Below are positions 9,181 through 18,491 of a stretch of 64,000 nucleotides of DNA, piece by piece. The first letter of the stretch is position 1. The number at the start of each line of letters is the position of its first letter. Under the pieces are notes generated by a model. It was not told the DNA's origin. It searched no databases and saw nothing but the letters and a program-made list of their open reading frames with translations. The stretch is from Azomonas macrocytogenes (GTDB lineage: Bacteria; Pseudomonadota; Gammaproteobacteria; Pseudomonadales; Pseudomonadaceae): positions 42,524-106,523 of the forward strand of contig NZ_JACHXI010000014.1 in NCBI RefSeq assembly GCF_014191985.1. Direction: 5' to 3'. Made by a program: the position numbers and the translations under genes.

Positions 9181-10518
9181 CTATCCTTGGGCGCGACACC
9201 ATTGCGCCGGATCGCTCGGGCGACCGTTTTGACGAATGGCAAAATACAGAGCGGCGCTCTCCTGGCCACCGCTATTGCCGACGGTTGCGATGGGCTCGCC
9301 GGCCTTGACAATTTCTCCGGCATTGCGCAGCAGGCTTTGATTATGCCCGTACAGGCTGAGATAGCCGTTGCCGTGGTCGAGAATTACCAGCAATCCGGCG
9401 CCGCGCAGCCAGTCGGCAAACACTACCCGGCCACCATGCACGGCGCGTACCGTTGTTCCCGCCGCTGCGCCAATCATCACCCCATCCCAGGTGCTGCGCT
9501 CATCGGTGCCGCGTGGCGTACCGTAATGGGCAAGCAGACGACCGTTCACCGGCCAGGGTAGCCTGCCCCTGGCCTGCTGGAAGGCACCCTCGAATCCGCT
9601 TCCGGCGGAAGACACCAATTGGGATGGCTGTGCGACGATCGGCGACCGAGTCGTAGGTGGTGACACGACTGCTTTTTCGGCTTCTTTTGGTGCAGCGTTG
9701 GCCAGGGCCTTGCGTCTGGCTTCTTCTTCCTCGCGGGCGCGCTGCTCGCGCAGGCGCGCTTCGGCGAGGGCACGTTGGCGGGCTTGCTCGGCCTCACGGG
9801 CCTGGCGAGCCAGGGTTTCCTCGATGGTCTTGAGGACCTTTTCCAGTTGGGCCTGTTCTTCGCGTCGGGTCTTGAGCTTCTGCTCGCGAGTGGATTCTTC
9901 CTTCTCCAGCTTGGCCAGGGCGTCACGCCGCTCCTTGCGCACTTCAACGAGCTTGATATGGCGCTCGTCCAGATCCACTTGCTGGGTACGCAGTTGCTTC
10001 TGCTGGGTATCGATTTTCTCACCGACGCTGGCCAGCTCGTGCAGTGTCTTGTCGAGCGCGGCAATCTGCTCGAAGCGGGCTTTGCTCAGATAATCGTAGT
10101 AGGTCAGGGTACGGCTGAGTTTTTCCGGGCTCTGCTGGTTGAGTACGAGCTTCAGGTATTCCTCGCGGCCGTTCTGGTAAGTGAGCCTGGCTTGTAGCGC
10201 CACCAGTTTCTGCTGTTCCAGGCGAGCGCCTTCAAGCATGGTTTTCTTTTCATCCAGCTGTTGCAGTTCGGTTTGGCTGTTCTTGATTTCCTGCTGCAGC
10301 TTGTCGATCTGTTCTTCCAGTTGGCCAATCTGGCTTTCGGTTGCCTTGAGCTTATTTTGCGCCCCGCTTTTTTCCTGATCGATCTGCTTGAGCAGTTTCT
10401 GCAGTTCGGCGATGTCCTGGCGAGCAGTTTCTATCTGCTGCCTGGTGGCAGAGGTCTCGTCTGCCTGTGCGGTACCAAGCAGGCAAAAAAGAACGAAGAC
10501 AAGGAGTATGCGTGGCAT
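9181..10518 (-). CDS. envC: Murein hydrolase activator EnvC
   Basis: A 445-residue secreted protein with a signal peptide (MPRILLVFVLFCLLGTAQA), a long coiled coil (about residues 25-260, rich in Glu/Gln/Lys), and a C-terminal LytM (M23-type) domain. The zinc ligands are degenerate: the usual H-x-G-x-D is WDGVM, and the final HxH is LYF. That is the hallmark of EnvC, which activates the amidases AmiA/AmiB at the septum rather than cutting peptidoglycan itself. It sits between gpmI and ctpA on the same strand, as in Pseudomonas. Confidence 0.93.
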   Translation of the reverse strand: MPRILLVFVLFCLLGTAQADETSATRQQIETARQDIAELQKLLKQIDQEKSGAQNKLKATESQIGQLEEQIDKLQQEIKNSQTELQQLDEKKTMLEGARLEQQKLVALQARLTYQNGREEYLKLVLNQQSPEKLSRTLTYYDYLSKARFEQIAALDKTLHELASVGEKIDTQQKQLRTQQVDLDERHIKLVEVRKERRDALAKLEKEESTREQKLKTRREEQAQLEKVLKTIEETLARQAREAEQARQRALAEARLREQRAREEEEARRKALANAAPKEAEKAVVSPPTTRSPIVAQPSQLVSSAGSGFEGAFQQARGRLPWPVNGRLLAHYGTPRGTDERSTWDGVMIGAAAGTTVRAVHGGRVVFADWLRGAGLLVILDHGNGYLSLYGHNQSLLRNAGEIVKAGEPIATVGNSGGQESAALYFAIRQNGRPSDPAQWCRAQG

Positions 10519-10620
10519 GAGGGCGAGGCTACGGAAATCGCGACCGCCGTAGTATGCCTAAAAATCTGGCGACAGGCTGTGGCAAAAGGCCCGACTGTCA
10601 CGCGAAATGCCATCAGGGGC

Positions 10621-10665
10621 TGAACGGAAAAGCGAAAGGTTCCTGCAAGGCCGCTTTTCCGTTCA
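10621..10665. repeat. 14-base inverted repeat in the gpmI-envC gap
   Basis: TGAACGGAAAAGCG (10621-10634) and its perfect complement (10652-10665) flank a 17-base centre, 38 bases after the gpmI stop. The long perfect arms suggest an RNA hairpin that could terminate or protect the gpmI message. No T-run follows on the minus strand. Confidence 0.5.
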
Positions 10666-10702
10666 TTTCATCAGCGTTCTGCGTTTTAGGCAGTTCCCGG
10701 AA

Positions 10703-12238
10703 TTACTGCTCAATCTCGATGATGGATTTTCCGGTCATTTCCTCCGGCTTTTTCATTCCGAGCAGGGTGAGCATCGTCGGTGCCACGTCGGCCAGTACGC
10801 CACCTTCGCGCATTTTCAGCTTGCGTTTGCCAATGTAGATGAATGGCACCGGTTCGGTGGTATGGGCGGTATGTGCCTGGCCGGTGGAGTCATCTTCCAT
10901 CTGTTCCACGTTGCCGTGGTCAGCCGTGATCAGCGCCTCGCCACCGACTTTGTCCAGCGCAGTCGTAATGCGGCCCAGGCATTCATCCAGGCATTCCACC
11001 GCCTTTACGGCTGCATCGAATATCCCGGTATGCCCGACCATGTCGCCGTTGGCATAGTTGGCGATGATGACATCGAAGCGCTGCTGTTCGATGGCTTCGA
11101 CGATCTTGTCGGTGACTTCCGGGGCGCTCATCTGGGGTTGCAGGTCATAGGTCGCGACCTTGGGCGAGGGAATCAGGATGCGCTCTTCGCCCTTGAATGG
11201 TTCTTCGCGGCCACCGGAAAAGAAGAAGGTGACATGGGCATATTTTTCCGTTTCGGCGATACGCAACTGGGTCTTGCCATTGTTTGCCAGATATTCGCCC
11301 AGCACGTTGTGCAACTCCGATGGGGGAAAGGCGCTGGGTGTCGGAATGCTTGCCGAATACTGGGTCAGCATGACGAAATGGGTCTGTGGCTGGCGGTTGC
11401 GCTTGAATCCGTCGAAATCTGTTTCGACGAAGGCGCGAGTCAGTTCGCGGGCGCGGTCGGCGCGGAAGTTCATGAAGATCACCGCATCGCCGTCTTCGAC
11501 TTTCGCGGGTTCGCCGATAGCCGTGGCCTTGACGAATTCGTCGTTTTCGTCGTGTTCGTAGGCCGCGTTCAGCCCGGCGACTGCCGAGTCGACATGGCGT
11601 TCGGCTTTACCGTCGGTGATCAGGTCGAATGCCGCCTGGACACGATCCCAGCGGTTATCGCGATCAAGGGCGAAGTAGCGGCCGATCACGCTGGCGATGC
11701 GGCCTTTGCCTAGCTTGGCAAAAACAGCGTCCATTTGCTCCAGGAACGGTTGCGCGCTTTTGGGCGGCGTATCGCGGCCATCGAGAAAGGCGTGCAGGTA
11801 GATTTTCTCGGCACCGCGCCGGACGGCCATTTCAGCCATGGCCGCGATATGGTCCTGGTGGCTGTGCACGCCGCCATCGGAGAGCAGGCCCAGGATATGC
11901 ACCGCCTTGCCAGCGGCTACAGCCTTGTCCACGGCGGCACCGATGATCGGGTTGTCGAAGAACTCGCCATCGCGGATAGCCTTGGTCACGCGGGTGAAAT
12001 CCTGATAGACGACACGGCCGGCACCGAGGTTCATATGGCCGACTTCGGAGTTGCCCATTTGTCCGTCAGGCAGGCCGACGTCCATGCCGCTGCCGGAAAT
12101 CAGGCCATGCGGGTAGCTGGCGTTGAGGCGGTCGAGCACGGGGGTCTTGGCCGCATATACGGCATTGTATTTGGGGCTTTCACTGTGGCCGAAGCCGTCG
12201 AGGATGATCAGTACCAGAGGTTTAGGCGCGGCGTGCAT
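10703..12238 (-). CDS. gpmI: 2,3-bisphosphoglycerate-independent phosphoglycerate mutase
   Basis: A 511-residue alkaline-phosphatase-superfamily enzyme interconverting 3- and 2-phosphoglycerate. The N-terminal metal site ([12 protein letters not shown]), the phospho-Ser motif [17 protein letters not shown] (Ser 64), and C-terminal metal ligands ([11 protein letters not shown]) are all present, and the length is normal. ATG 12238 has AAAGGAG upstream. It heads the gpmI-envC-ctpA group. Confidence 0.96.
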   Translation of the reverse strand: MHAAPKPLVLIILDGFGHSESPKYNAVYAAKTPVLDRLNASYPHGLISGSGMDVGLPDGQMGNSEVGHMNLGAGRVVYQDFTRVTKAIRDGEFFDNPIIGAAVDKAVAAGKAVHILGLLSDGGVHSHQDHIAAMAEMAVRRGAEKIYLHAFLDGRDTPPKSAQPFLEQMDAVFAKLGKGRIASVIGRYFALDRDNRWDRVQAAFDLITDGKAERHVDSAVAGLNAAYEHDENDEFVKATAIGEPAKVEDGDAVIFMNFRADRARELTRAFVETDFDGFKRNRQPQTHFVMLTQYSASIPTPSAFPPSELHNVLGEYLANNGKTQLRIAETEKYAHVTFFFSGGREEPFKGEERILIPSPKVATYDLQPQMSAPEVTDKIVEAIEQQRFDVIIANYANGDMVGHTGIFDAAVKAVECLDECLGRITTALDKVGGEALITADHGNVEQMEDDSTGQAHTAHTTEPVPFIYIGKRKLKMREGGVLADVAPTMLTLLGMKKPEEMTGKSIIEIEQ

Positions 12239-12413
12239 GATTTCCGGCTCCTTTAATTACGCAAGGTAATCAATCTTGGAATTTTTCGAGTAGGCGCCAG
12301 CCAGTCTAACGTGCTGGCCGGATCCAAGTCACGATTCGTCGGGTCGTCAGGGTTCAGCCGGTTGAGGGGGGTGTGTATACTGCGGCCATTTTCTCGCCCG
12401 GATACACACCTCG

Positions 12414-12827
12414 ATGCTCTCCAAGCTGATCGAATTCGCGTCTCATCACTATGTGCTGGTCCTTCTTTTCATCGTTCTGCTGGCTTTGCTGCTCATGCAC
12501 GAATTGCGCAAGGGCGGCAAAAGCCTCAGTAACCGTGAGCTGACCACGGCGGTCAACAGTGGCGAAGGCATTGTGTTGGACGTTCGTGACAAAAAGGAGT
12601 TCTCCGCCGGGCATATTGTCGACGCCTTGAACATTCCTCACGACAAGCTGGCCAGCCGGATAGCAGAGCTGGAAAAGCATCGGGGCAAGACTTTGATCGT
12701 GGTCGATGCCATGGGTCAGCATGCCGGAGCGGCTTGTCTGGAATTGCAAAAAGCCGGTTTCACGACTGCCAGGCTGTCTGGGGGAATGGGCAACTGGCGT
12801 GGCGAGAATCTGCCCGTGGTGAAGTGA
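12414..12827 (+). CDS. yibN: YibN-type membrane-anchored rhodanese-like protein
   Basis: A 137-residue protein with one N-terminal transmembrane helix (YVLVLLFIVLLALLLM, about residues 12-28) and a rhodanese-fold domain (IVLDVRDKKEFSAGHIVDALNIP). The loop that carries the catalytic Cys in active sulfurtransferases reads VVDAMGQHAGAA here, with no Cys, so it is probably not a sulfurtransferase. It leads a cluster with grxC (1-base gap) and secB, in the order found in other gamma-proteobacteria. Confidence 0.85.
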   Translation: MLSKLIEFASHHYVLVLLFIVLLALLLMHELRKGGKSLSNRELTTAVNSGEGIVLDVRDKKEFSAGHIVDALNIPHDKLASRIAELEKHRGKTLIVVDAMGQHAGAACLELQKAGFTTARLSGGMGNWRGENLPVVK

Positions 12828-12828
12828 T

Positions 12829-13086
12829 ATGACGCAAAAAATAGTCATCTATACGAGCGCCTGGTGTCCCTACTGCATCAGGGCCAAAGGACTGCTGGAG
12901 AAAAAAGGCGTCGCCTTCGAGGAAATCGATGTCGACGGCAAGCCTGCCGTACGGGCGGAAATGTCCCACAAGGCCGGCAGAACCTCGGTCCCACAAATCT
13001 GGATCGGCGAGCATCATATCGGCGGCTGCGACGATCTCTTTGCCCTGGAGCGGGCCGGCAGGCTGGATGAGCTTCTACAAGCCTGA
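12829..13086 (+). CDS. grxC: Glutaredoxin 3
   Basis: An 85-residue dithiol glutaredoxin with the CPYC active site (Cys 13 and Cys 16), cis-Pro motif TSVPQIWIG and the GG-C-D-D glutathione-binding end (IGGCDDL). It reduces protein disulfides and mixed glutathione disulfides in the cytosol. It begins one base after the yibN stop codon, so the two are surely co-transcribed; secB follows 59 bases later. Confidence 0.96.
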   Translation: MTQKIVIYTSAWCPYCIRAKGLLEKKGVAFEEIDVDGKPAVRAEMSHKAGRTSVPQIWIGEHHIGGCDDLFALERAGRLDELLQA

Positions 13087-13145
13087 GCCTTGCTCTTTAC
13101 CCGTATTCACTTATCGAAGCCATTTACCCACAAGGTCTGGATATC

Positions 13146-13634
13146 ATGATTGAGCAATCCTCCAACGACGCCATGGCAGATCAGAGCGCACAAGGACCGC
13201 AGTTCGCCTTGCAGCGCGTTTACGTGCGCGATCTTTCCTTTGAAGCACCGAAGAGCCCGGAAATCTTCCGTCAGGACTGGACGCCTGGCATCTCTCTGGA
13301 TATCAACACTCGGCAGAACAACCTGGAAGGCGACTTCTACGAAGTGGTGCTGACCTTGTCGGTTACGGTCAAAAATGGCGAAGACGTGGCTTTCATTGCC
13401 GAAGTCCAGCAGGCTGGTATCTTCCTGATCAAGGGGTTGGACGCTCCGAGCATGAGCCATACCCTGGGTGCTTTCTGTCCGAACATCCTGTTCCCCTATG
13501 CGCGGGAAACGCTGGATAGCCTGGTGATTCGCGGCACGTTCCCGGCATTGATGCTGGCTCCGGTCAACTTCGATGCCCTCTATGCCCAGGAGTTGAGCCG
13601 CCAGCAGAATGTCGGCAGCGATAGTATTCAGTAA
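13146..13634 (+). CDS. secB: Protein-export chaperone SecB
   Basis: A 162-residue chaperone that holds preproteins unfolded for SecA. The family core is clear ([16 protein letters not shown], then QAGIFLIKG and [23 protein letters not shown]). The N-terminus is the usual acidic, poorly conserved extension. It sits last in the yibN-grxC-secB group. Confidence 0.96.
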   Translation: MIEQSSNDAMADQSAQGPQFALQRVYVRDLSFEAPKSPEIFRQDWTPGISLDINTRQNNLEGDFYEVVLTLSVTVKNGEDVAFIAEVQQAGIFLIKGLDAPSMSHTLGAFCPNILFPYARETLDSLVIRGTFPALMLAPVNFDALYAQELSRQQNVGSDSIQ

Positions 13635-13725
13635 GGAATGATCCGGCGCTCTCGTCGCAAGGGTGCCTATACAGTTGCGCGATCTCTGTGGCATAACCCG
13701 CCAAATCGAATAGCGGAGGATGAAT

Positions 13726-14181
13726 ATGGATGCCCATATGCAAGCAGCCATCGAGGAAGCGCAACTGGGCCTGCAGGAAGGTGGTATCCCCATCGGCTCG
13801 GTAATCGTACACAAGGGACGTGTCATCGGCCGCGGTCATAACCGCCGGATTCAGCAGGGCAGCGCCATCCTGCACGGTGAAATGGATGCCTTGGAGAAGG
13901 CTGGTCGTCAGCCTGCCGCTGTCTATCGCGAATCCGTTCTCTATACCACGCTCTCGCCTTGCTCCATGTGTACTGGAGCGATTCTCCTGTACGGCATTCC
14001 GAAAGTGATTGTCGGTGAAAACCAGACCTTCATGGGAGAAGAGGATCTGTTGCGCTCCCGTGGCGTCGAGGTCGAAGTACTGCAGGATTCCACTTGCATC
14101 GAGATGATGCGCGATTTCATTGCCAAACGGCCCGAGCTATGGAACGAGGATATCGGCGAAGTGGCACCCTGCGAGCACTGA
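13726..14181 (+). CDS. Yeast-type cytosine/nucleoside deaminase
   Basis: A 151-residue zinc deaminase. The zinc site is H50-A/G-E52 (ILHGEMDAL) and PC79SMC82 (TLSPCSMCTGAI). The overall sequence (GHNRRIQQGSAILHGE, YGIPKVIVGEN, the C-terminal WNEDIGE) follows Saccharomyces Fcy1 cytosine deaminase far more closely than bacterial TadA or CodA. The likely reaction is cytosine to uracil, a pyrimidine salvage step; guanine or another base remains possible. The start is put at ATG 13726, 5 bases after GCGGAGGA; ATG 13720 lies inside that site. It lies between secB and trmL on the plus strand. Confidence 0.85.
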   Translation: MDAHMQAAIEEAQLGLQEGGIPIGSVIVHKGRVIGRGHNRRIQQGSAILHGEMDALEKAGRQPAAVYRESVLYTTLSPCSMCTGAILLYGIPKVIVGENQTFMGEEDLLRSRGVEVEVLQDSTCIEMMRDFIAKRPELWNEDIGEVAPCEH

Positions 14182-14200
14182 TCGCCGTTCCTGCTTCGGT

Positions 14201-14728
14201 TCATTCCAGCCTGAAGCCCAGTTGTCGCCAGCCTTCGTAGACGGCCACGGCCACCGTATTGGATAGATTCAGGCTGCGGCTATCGACTCGCATGGGAAGC
14301 CGCACGCGTTGCCCTTCTGGTAGCGCATCGCGAATCGTTGCGGGTAATCCCCGGCTTTCAGGGCCGAACAGCAAGGCATCGCCATGGCGGTACTCGACTT
14401 CGTGAAAGGGCTGCGAGCCTTTGGTCGTAAAGGCATAGAGGCGTGGTTGATCGTGCTGCGGCCGCTGCTGCTGCAGGCTGGCGTCTACCATCGAGGTTTG
14501 CTCCGGTATGGCGATACGCAGTTTGGCCAGACAACTGGCCAGGTCGGGATGCCGTTGCAGCGTGGCGTATTCATGATAATCGAGCCCGGCGCGGCGCAAG
14601 CGTTTGTCGTCCAGCTCGAACCCTAGCGGTTCGATCAGATGCAGCATGCAACCGGTATTGGCGCAGAGTCGAATGATGTTGCCGGTATTGGGCGGAATTT
14701 CAGGCTCAAAGAGGATCACGTGAAACAT
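14201..14728 (-). CDS. trmL: tRNA (cytidine/uridine-34-2'-O)-methyltransferase
   Basis: A 175-residue SPOUT-fold methyltransferase of the minimal TrmL type: [20 protein letters not shown] at the N-terminus, [11 protein letters not shown] in the middle and the knot end [20 protein letters not shown]. It 2'-O-methylates the wobble base of leucine tRNAs. Its ATG overlaps the ATG of the divergent hypothetical gene within a single CATG (14726-14729). Confidence 0.94.
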   Translation of the reverse strand: MFHVILFEPEIPPNTGNIIRLCANTGCMLHLIEPLGFELDDKRLRRAGLDYHEYATLQRHPDLASCLAKLRIAIPEQTSMVDASLQQQRPQHDQPRLYAFTTKGSQPFHEVEYRHGDALLFGPESRGLPATIRDALPEGQRVRLPMRVDSRSLNLSNTVAVAVYEGWRQLGFRLE

Positions 14729-15164
14729 GCGGGACACCGAGGCGAAAGACGACGCCCATTCTACTGCGCCAACGGCCCGACAGCGCCTGTGGCCGCGCTT
14801 TCTCGGCTCGCTGATACTGCTCGGTTTGCTGTCAGGGCTGATGCTTGGGCGCTTGACCGCGCCTGGCGAGGTGCGTCTGCTGACCATCGAGCCGCAAACG
14901 GCGGGGCTGACTTTATGGTTTGATCGTGCGCCGGAGATTTTCGCTGAATCCCGCGACGGGACCTATGCCTTGCGAATCGCCGCACGGGGCCAATCGGAAC
15001 AAGGCCAGCTACGTCTTGGCCAGGCGCTGATCAATTGGCGGTTGCGACCGGTGGACCGCTATCTGCTGTTGGGGTTTGTTGCGGCTCGTCCACTGTCGGC
15101 CGCTTGGCGCGCAGTGGCAGACGGGGAACGCTGGCGAGTGGATATCCGGCTCGCCATGCCCTGA
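14727..15164 (+). CDS. Conserved single-pass membrane protein, unknown function
   Basis: A 145-residue protein with a short Arg/Asp-rich cytosolic N-terminus, one hydrophobic helix ([17 protein letters not shown], about residues 25-41) and an outer domain of about 100 residues of beta-rich character ([23 protein letters not shown]). No family is recognised. A hypothetical gene at the same place, between trmL and ntrC, exists in P. aeruginosa. The start overlaps the divergent trmL start; no other ATG or GTG lies before the membrane helix. The 3' end faces ntrC across 21 bases. Confidence 0.65.
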   Translation: MRDTEAKDDAHSTAPTARQRLWPRFLGSLILLGLLSGLMLGRLTAPGEVRLLTIEPQTAGLTLWFDRAPEIFAESRDGTYALRIAARGQSEQGQLRLGQALINWRLRPVDRYLLLGFVAARPLSAAWRAVADGERWRVDIRLAMP

Positions 15165-15185
15165 ATCGCCGCAGCCAGTTCGGCT

Positions 15186-16622
15186 TCAGCCTTCCTCACT
15201 CTCGTCGTCGTCTCCGCCGTCGATGCGCATATCCAGCTCCTTGATCTTGCGAGTCAGGGTGTTGCGTCCCCAACCGAGCAGCAGGGCTGCGTCGCGACGG
15301 CGACCGGCGGTGTGCTTGAGAGCCGTCTCGATCATGATTCGCTCGAATGCCGGGACCGCCTCGTCCAGCAGATTGCTCTGGCCGCGCGCCAGCGCCTGAT
15401 CGGCCCAGTTGCGCAAACCCTGCTCCCAGGTGACGGCCGGTTGCGCGACGCCGGTCTGGTTCAGCAGTTCGGGCGGCAGATCCTCCACCAGCACTTCGCG
15501 ACCCGAGGCCATGACAGTAATCCAGCGGCAGGTGTTTTCCAACTGGCGCACGTTGCCCGGCCAGGGCAAGCGACTCAGATAGTCTTCGGTCTCCGGCTTG
15601 AGGAACTTGGGGTCTACCGAGAGTTCCTGGGCTGCCCTGGCCAGGAAGTGGCGTGCCAGGGTGGGAATGTCCTCGCGGCGATCAGACAGGCGCGGGATAT
15701 GGATACGGATGACGTTCAGCCGATGAAACAGGTCTTCGCGAAACTTGCCGGCCTGGACCAGTCCTTCCAGATCCTGATGCGTCGCGGCAATGATGCGCAC
15801 GTCGACCTTGACCGGCGTATGGCCGCCGACGCGGTAGAATTCGCCGTCTGCCAGGACTCGTAGCAGGCGGGTCTGGGTCTCGGCCGGCATGTCGCCAATT
15901 TCGTCGAGAAACAGGGTGCCGCCGTCGGCCTGCTCGAAACGGCCCCGGCGTTGCGCCGCGGCACCGGTAAAGGCGCCTTTCTCGTGGCCGAACAGCTCGG
16001 ACTCCATTAGGTCCTTGGGGATCGCCGCCATGTTCAGGGCTATGAAAGGCGAGGTCTTGCGCGGGCTGTGGCGGTGCAGGGCATGAGCGACCAGTTCCTT
16101 GCCGGTGCCCGATTCACCGTTGATCAGCACGGTGATATTCGAATGCGAGAGGCGGCCGATGGCGCGGAAGACTTCCTGCATCGCCGGGGCTTCGCCAATG
16201 ATTTCCGGCGTACGCGGCTTTTCCTCGATGATCTTTACGCCTTGCTGCTCCTGGGCGTGCTGGTTGGCGCGTTTGACCAGCGAGACGGCTTCGTCCACAT
16301 CGAACGGCTTGGGTAGGTATTCGAAAGCACCACCCTGGTAAGAAGCCACTGCGCTGTCGAGGTCGGAATGCGCGGTCATGATGATTACCGGCAGGCGCGG
16401 GTGCTGTTCGCGGATCTGTGCCAGCATTTCCAGCCCGCTGGCGCCGGGCATGCGGATGTCCGAGATGATCACGTCCGGTTGCTGGCGATTGAGGCGGCTG
16501 AGCACTCCGTCGGCATTCTCGAAGCTCTGGGTGTTCATTCCTTCCTGCTGCAGGGCTTTTTCCAGCACCCAGCGTATGGAACGGTCGTCGTCTACGATCC
16601 AGACGGTTTCGCTACGGCTCAT
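15186..16622 (-). CDS. ntrC: Nitrogen regulation response regulator NtrC
   Basis: A 478-residue sigma-54 activator: a receiver with phospho-Asp 55 (VIISDIRMPG), an AAA+ domain with Walker A GESGTGKE and the sigma-54-contacting GAFTGA loop, and a C-terminal Fis-type helix-turn-helix (RRDAALLLGWGRNTLTRKI). It turns on glnA and other nitrogen-scavenging genes when phosphorylated by NtrB. ATG 16622 overlaps the ntrB stop by 4 bases (ATGA), so the pair is translationally coupled. Confidence 0.96.
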   Translation of the reverse strand: MSRSETVWIVDDDRSIRWVLEKALQQEGMNTQSFENADGVLSRLNRQQPDVIISDIRMPGASGLEMLAQIREQHPRLPVIIMTAHSDLDSAVASYQGGAFEYLPKPFDVDEAVSLVKRANQHAQEQQGVKIIEEKPRTPEIIGEAPAMQEVFRAIGRLSHSNITVLINGESGTGKELVAHALHRHSPRKTSPFIALNMAAIPKDLMESELFGHEKGAFTGAAAQRRGRFEQADGGTLFLDEIGDMPAETQTRLLRVLADGEFYRVGGHTPVKVDVRIIAATHQDLEGLVQAGKFREDLFHRLNVIRIHIPRLSDRREDIPTLARHFLARAAQELSVDPKFLKPETEDYLSRLPWPGNVRQLENTCRWITVMASGREVLVEDLPPELLNQTGVAQPAVTWEQGLRNWADQALARGQSNLLDEAVPAFERIMIETALKHTAGRRRDAALLLGWGRNTLTRKIKELDMRIDGGDDDESEEG

Positions 16623-17701
16623 GGGGACGTCGCTCCTTGTTCCAGGGGTAAATAGACCGAAAAGGCTGTGTGGCCCGGATGGCTTTCGCATTCGATCATG
16701 CCCTGATGTTGGCTGATGATGTTCTGCGTGATGGCCAGACCGAGGCCGGTACCATCCGGACGCCCGCTGACCATAGGATAGAACAGGGTGTGCTGCAGAT
16801 CGGCCGGAATCCCGGGGCCGTTGTCGATGATGCTGATATGGATGACCAGCCGATGGCGGGTGTGTCCGATAATGAACTGGCGCAAGGTGCGAGTGCGTAG
16901 CGTGATACGTCCGCCTCTTGTTCCATTATGGGCAGCAAGGGCTTGCACGGCATTGCTGACAATGTTGAGGACTGCCTGGATCATCTGCTCGCGATCCATC
17001 AGAACTTCCGGGATGCTTGGGTCGTAGTCGCGCACCAGAATGACGCTGCCCTGGCTTTCCGCCTCGATCAGGCTGGCAACGCGCTCCAGTACTTCGTGAA
17101 TATTGGTCAGCGCCAGCGACGGCAGTTTGTTCGAGCCAAGCATACGATCGACCAGATTGCGCAGGCGGTCGGCTTCCTCAATGATCACCTCGGTGTAGTC
17201 CTTGAGGTGTTCTTCGGGCAGCTCGCGGGCCAGCAATTGCGCCGCGCCACGGATGCCACCCAGCGGGTTCTTGATTTCATGAGCCAGTCCGCGCACCAGC
17301 ATTCTGGTGGTTTCCTGCTTGGAGAGCTGCGCTTCTTCCTTGCTCATGCGCAAGAGTCGGTCGCGTTGTAATATTTCCAGCAGAATCAGTGTCTTGTGCC
17401 GAATCAGAATGGGCGAAACGATGTAGTCCACGATCAGGCCATGACCGTTTACCGAAGTCAGGATGGCTTCGCGCTTGGTGAAAGGATGCGCTTTTTCCAC
17501 GGCTTGCCGTAACGAGCAGAGCGCTTCCGGGGATTCGGTGAACAGTTCACTGATGAAATGCCCGAGGCTGCGCTGGCCGCTGACGGCCAGCAGCATTTCC
17601 GCCGCTGGATTCATGTATTCCAGCCGTAGTTCCGAGTCAAGCAGCAGGGTTGCCGTAGTCAGATTCTCGAGCAGCGCGCGCTGCAGGGCTTCGTCGATCA
17701 T
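16619..17701 (-). CDS. ntrB: Nitrogen regulation sensor kinase NtrB
   Basis: A 360-residue cytosolic PAS-histidine kinase. The PAS domain covers about residues 10-110, the phospho-His lies in GLAHEIKNPLGGIRGA, and the ATPase boxes are IIDNGPGIP and GTGLGLAITQNI. It phosphorylates or dephosphorylates NtrC under PII control. The start is placed at ATG 17701 (MIDEALQRALLENL), which matches the family's length; ATG 17716 is an alternative. No strong ribosome site is seen for either. Confidence 0.94.
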   Translation of the reverse strand: MIDEALQRALLENLTTATLLLDSELRLEYMNPAAEMLLAVSGQRSLGHFISELFTESPEALCSLRQAVEKAHPFTKREAILTSVNGHGLIVDYIVSPILIRHKTLILLEILQRDRLLRMSKEEAQLSKQETTRMLVRGLAHEIKNPLGGIRGAAQLLARELPEEHLKDYTEVIIEEADRLRNLVDRMLGSNKLPSLALTNIHEVLERVASLIEAESQGSVILVRDYDPSIPEVLMDREQMIQAVLNIVSNAVQALAAHNGTRGGRITLRTRTLRQFIIGHTRHRLVIHISIIDNGPGIPADLQHTLFYPMVSGRPDGTGLGLAITQNIISQHQGMIECESHPGHTAFSVYLPLEQGATSP

Positions 17702-17894
17702 GAGACTGGTCTGCATACGATGAATAGGATCCGAAAATGCAAGAAGCAAACCATTTGTGCGGCGCGACGCCGCAGAATGGTTTTGCTCGATGCTCGAAAA
17801 AGGGAATGTTCTGAAGTTGGCTGTGCAGCAGAAGAAAACGATCATGATGCACTTATTCAGTGCATTTTACTGCCCAAGGATCAGGCACGAAAGA

Positions 17895-18491
17895 TTATTC
17901 TTCTTCCGGCTTGTCCTGCATCGGGCATTCGGGGCGGATGCCGTATTCGGGAGACCGGCAGGGCCTGGCGAGTTTGCGCTGGGACAGTGACATGCGCTTG
18001 ATATGGATCGTCACGGTGAGGCTGCGAGTCAGGGAATTGCCCTGGCTGTCGACTATTTCTGCGGTGAGCCGATGGCTGCCGCGATCCAGATTGTGCAACA
18101 AGAATGGCGGAGTTTGCTGGGCATCGCCTGGTTTGCCATCGAGCCAGAGTACGTAGGTATGCCCTGGCTGCAAGGCCGGCTCACTTTCCAGGAATACTTC
18201 GACATTGCCAGTGTTGTCGCGCAGCGTTTCGTTCTGTAGCGGGTGGGTAATCCGCAGCCAGGCATAGAGTGGCTGCCGTTTGGGCGGTGGCTCAGTGGGT
18301 CGTGCCACTGACGTGATCGTCGGCAGGGAATTGAGAGACTGTCGGATTTCGACTGGTCTGGCTGTTTCATCACGAGGCTGGTCGGTGAAAAGAGGATTGC
18401 CGTTCGCGTCCTTATAACGGAACACCTCGGCATACGCTGGCGAAATCAGCGCATAAAGCAGTAGCCCGGACAGATAATGCAGGTATGCCAT
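17895..18491 (-). CDS. DUF4124 envelope protein (downstream copy)
   Basis: A 198-residue exported protein: signal peptide ending near SPAYA, then a DUF4124 segment (EVFRYKDANGNPLFTDQP) and an Ig-like beta domain (LQPGHTYVLWLDGKPGDAQQTPPFLLHNLDRGSHRLTAE in pieces). Its ATG shares one base with the stop of the upstream DUF4124 gene (TAATG). The two proteins share the domain plan and the motif ALQPGH, so they arose by tandem duplication. The function is unknown; genes of this kind lie between glnA and ntrB in Pseudomonas. Confidence 0.78.
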   Translation of the reverse strand: MAYLHYLSGLLLYALISPAYAEVFRYKDANGNPLFTDQPRDETARPVEIRQSLNSLPTITSVARPTEPPPKRQPLYAWLRITHPLQNETLRDNTGNVEVFLESEPALQPGHTYVLWLDGKPGDAQQTPPFLLHNLDRGSHRLTAEIVDSQGNSLTRSLTVTIHIKRMSLSQRKLARPCRSPEYGIRPECPMQDKPEEE

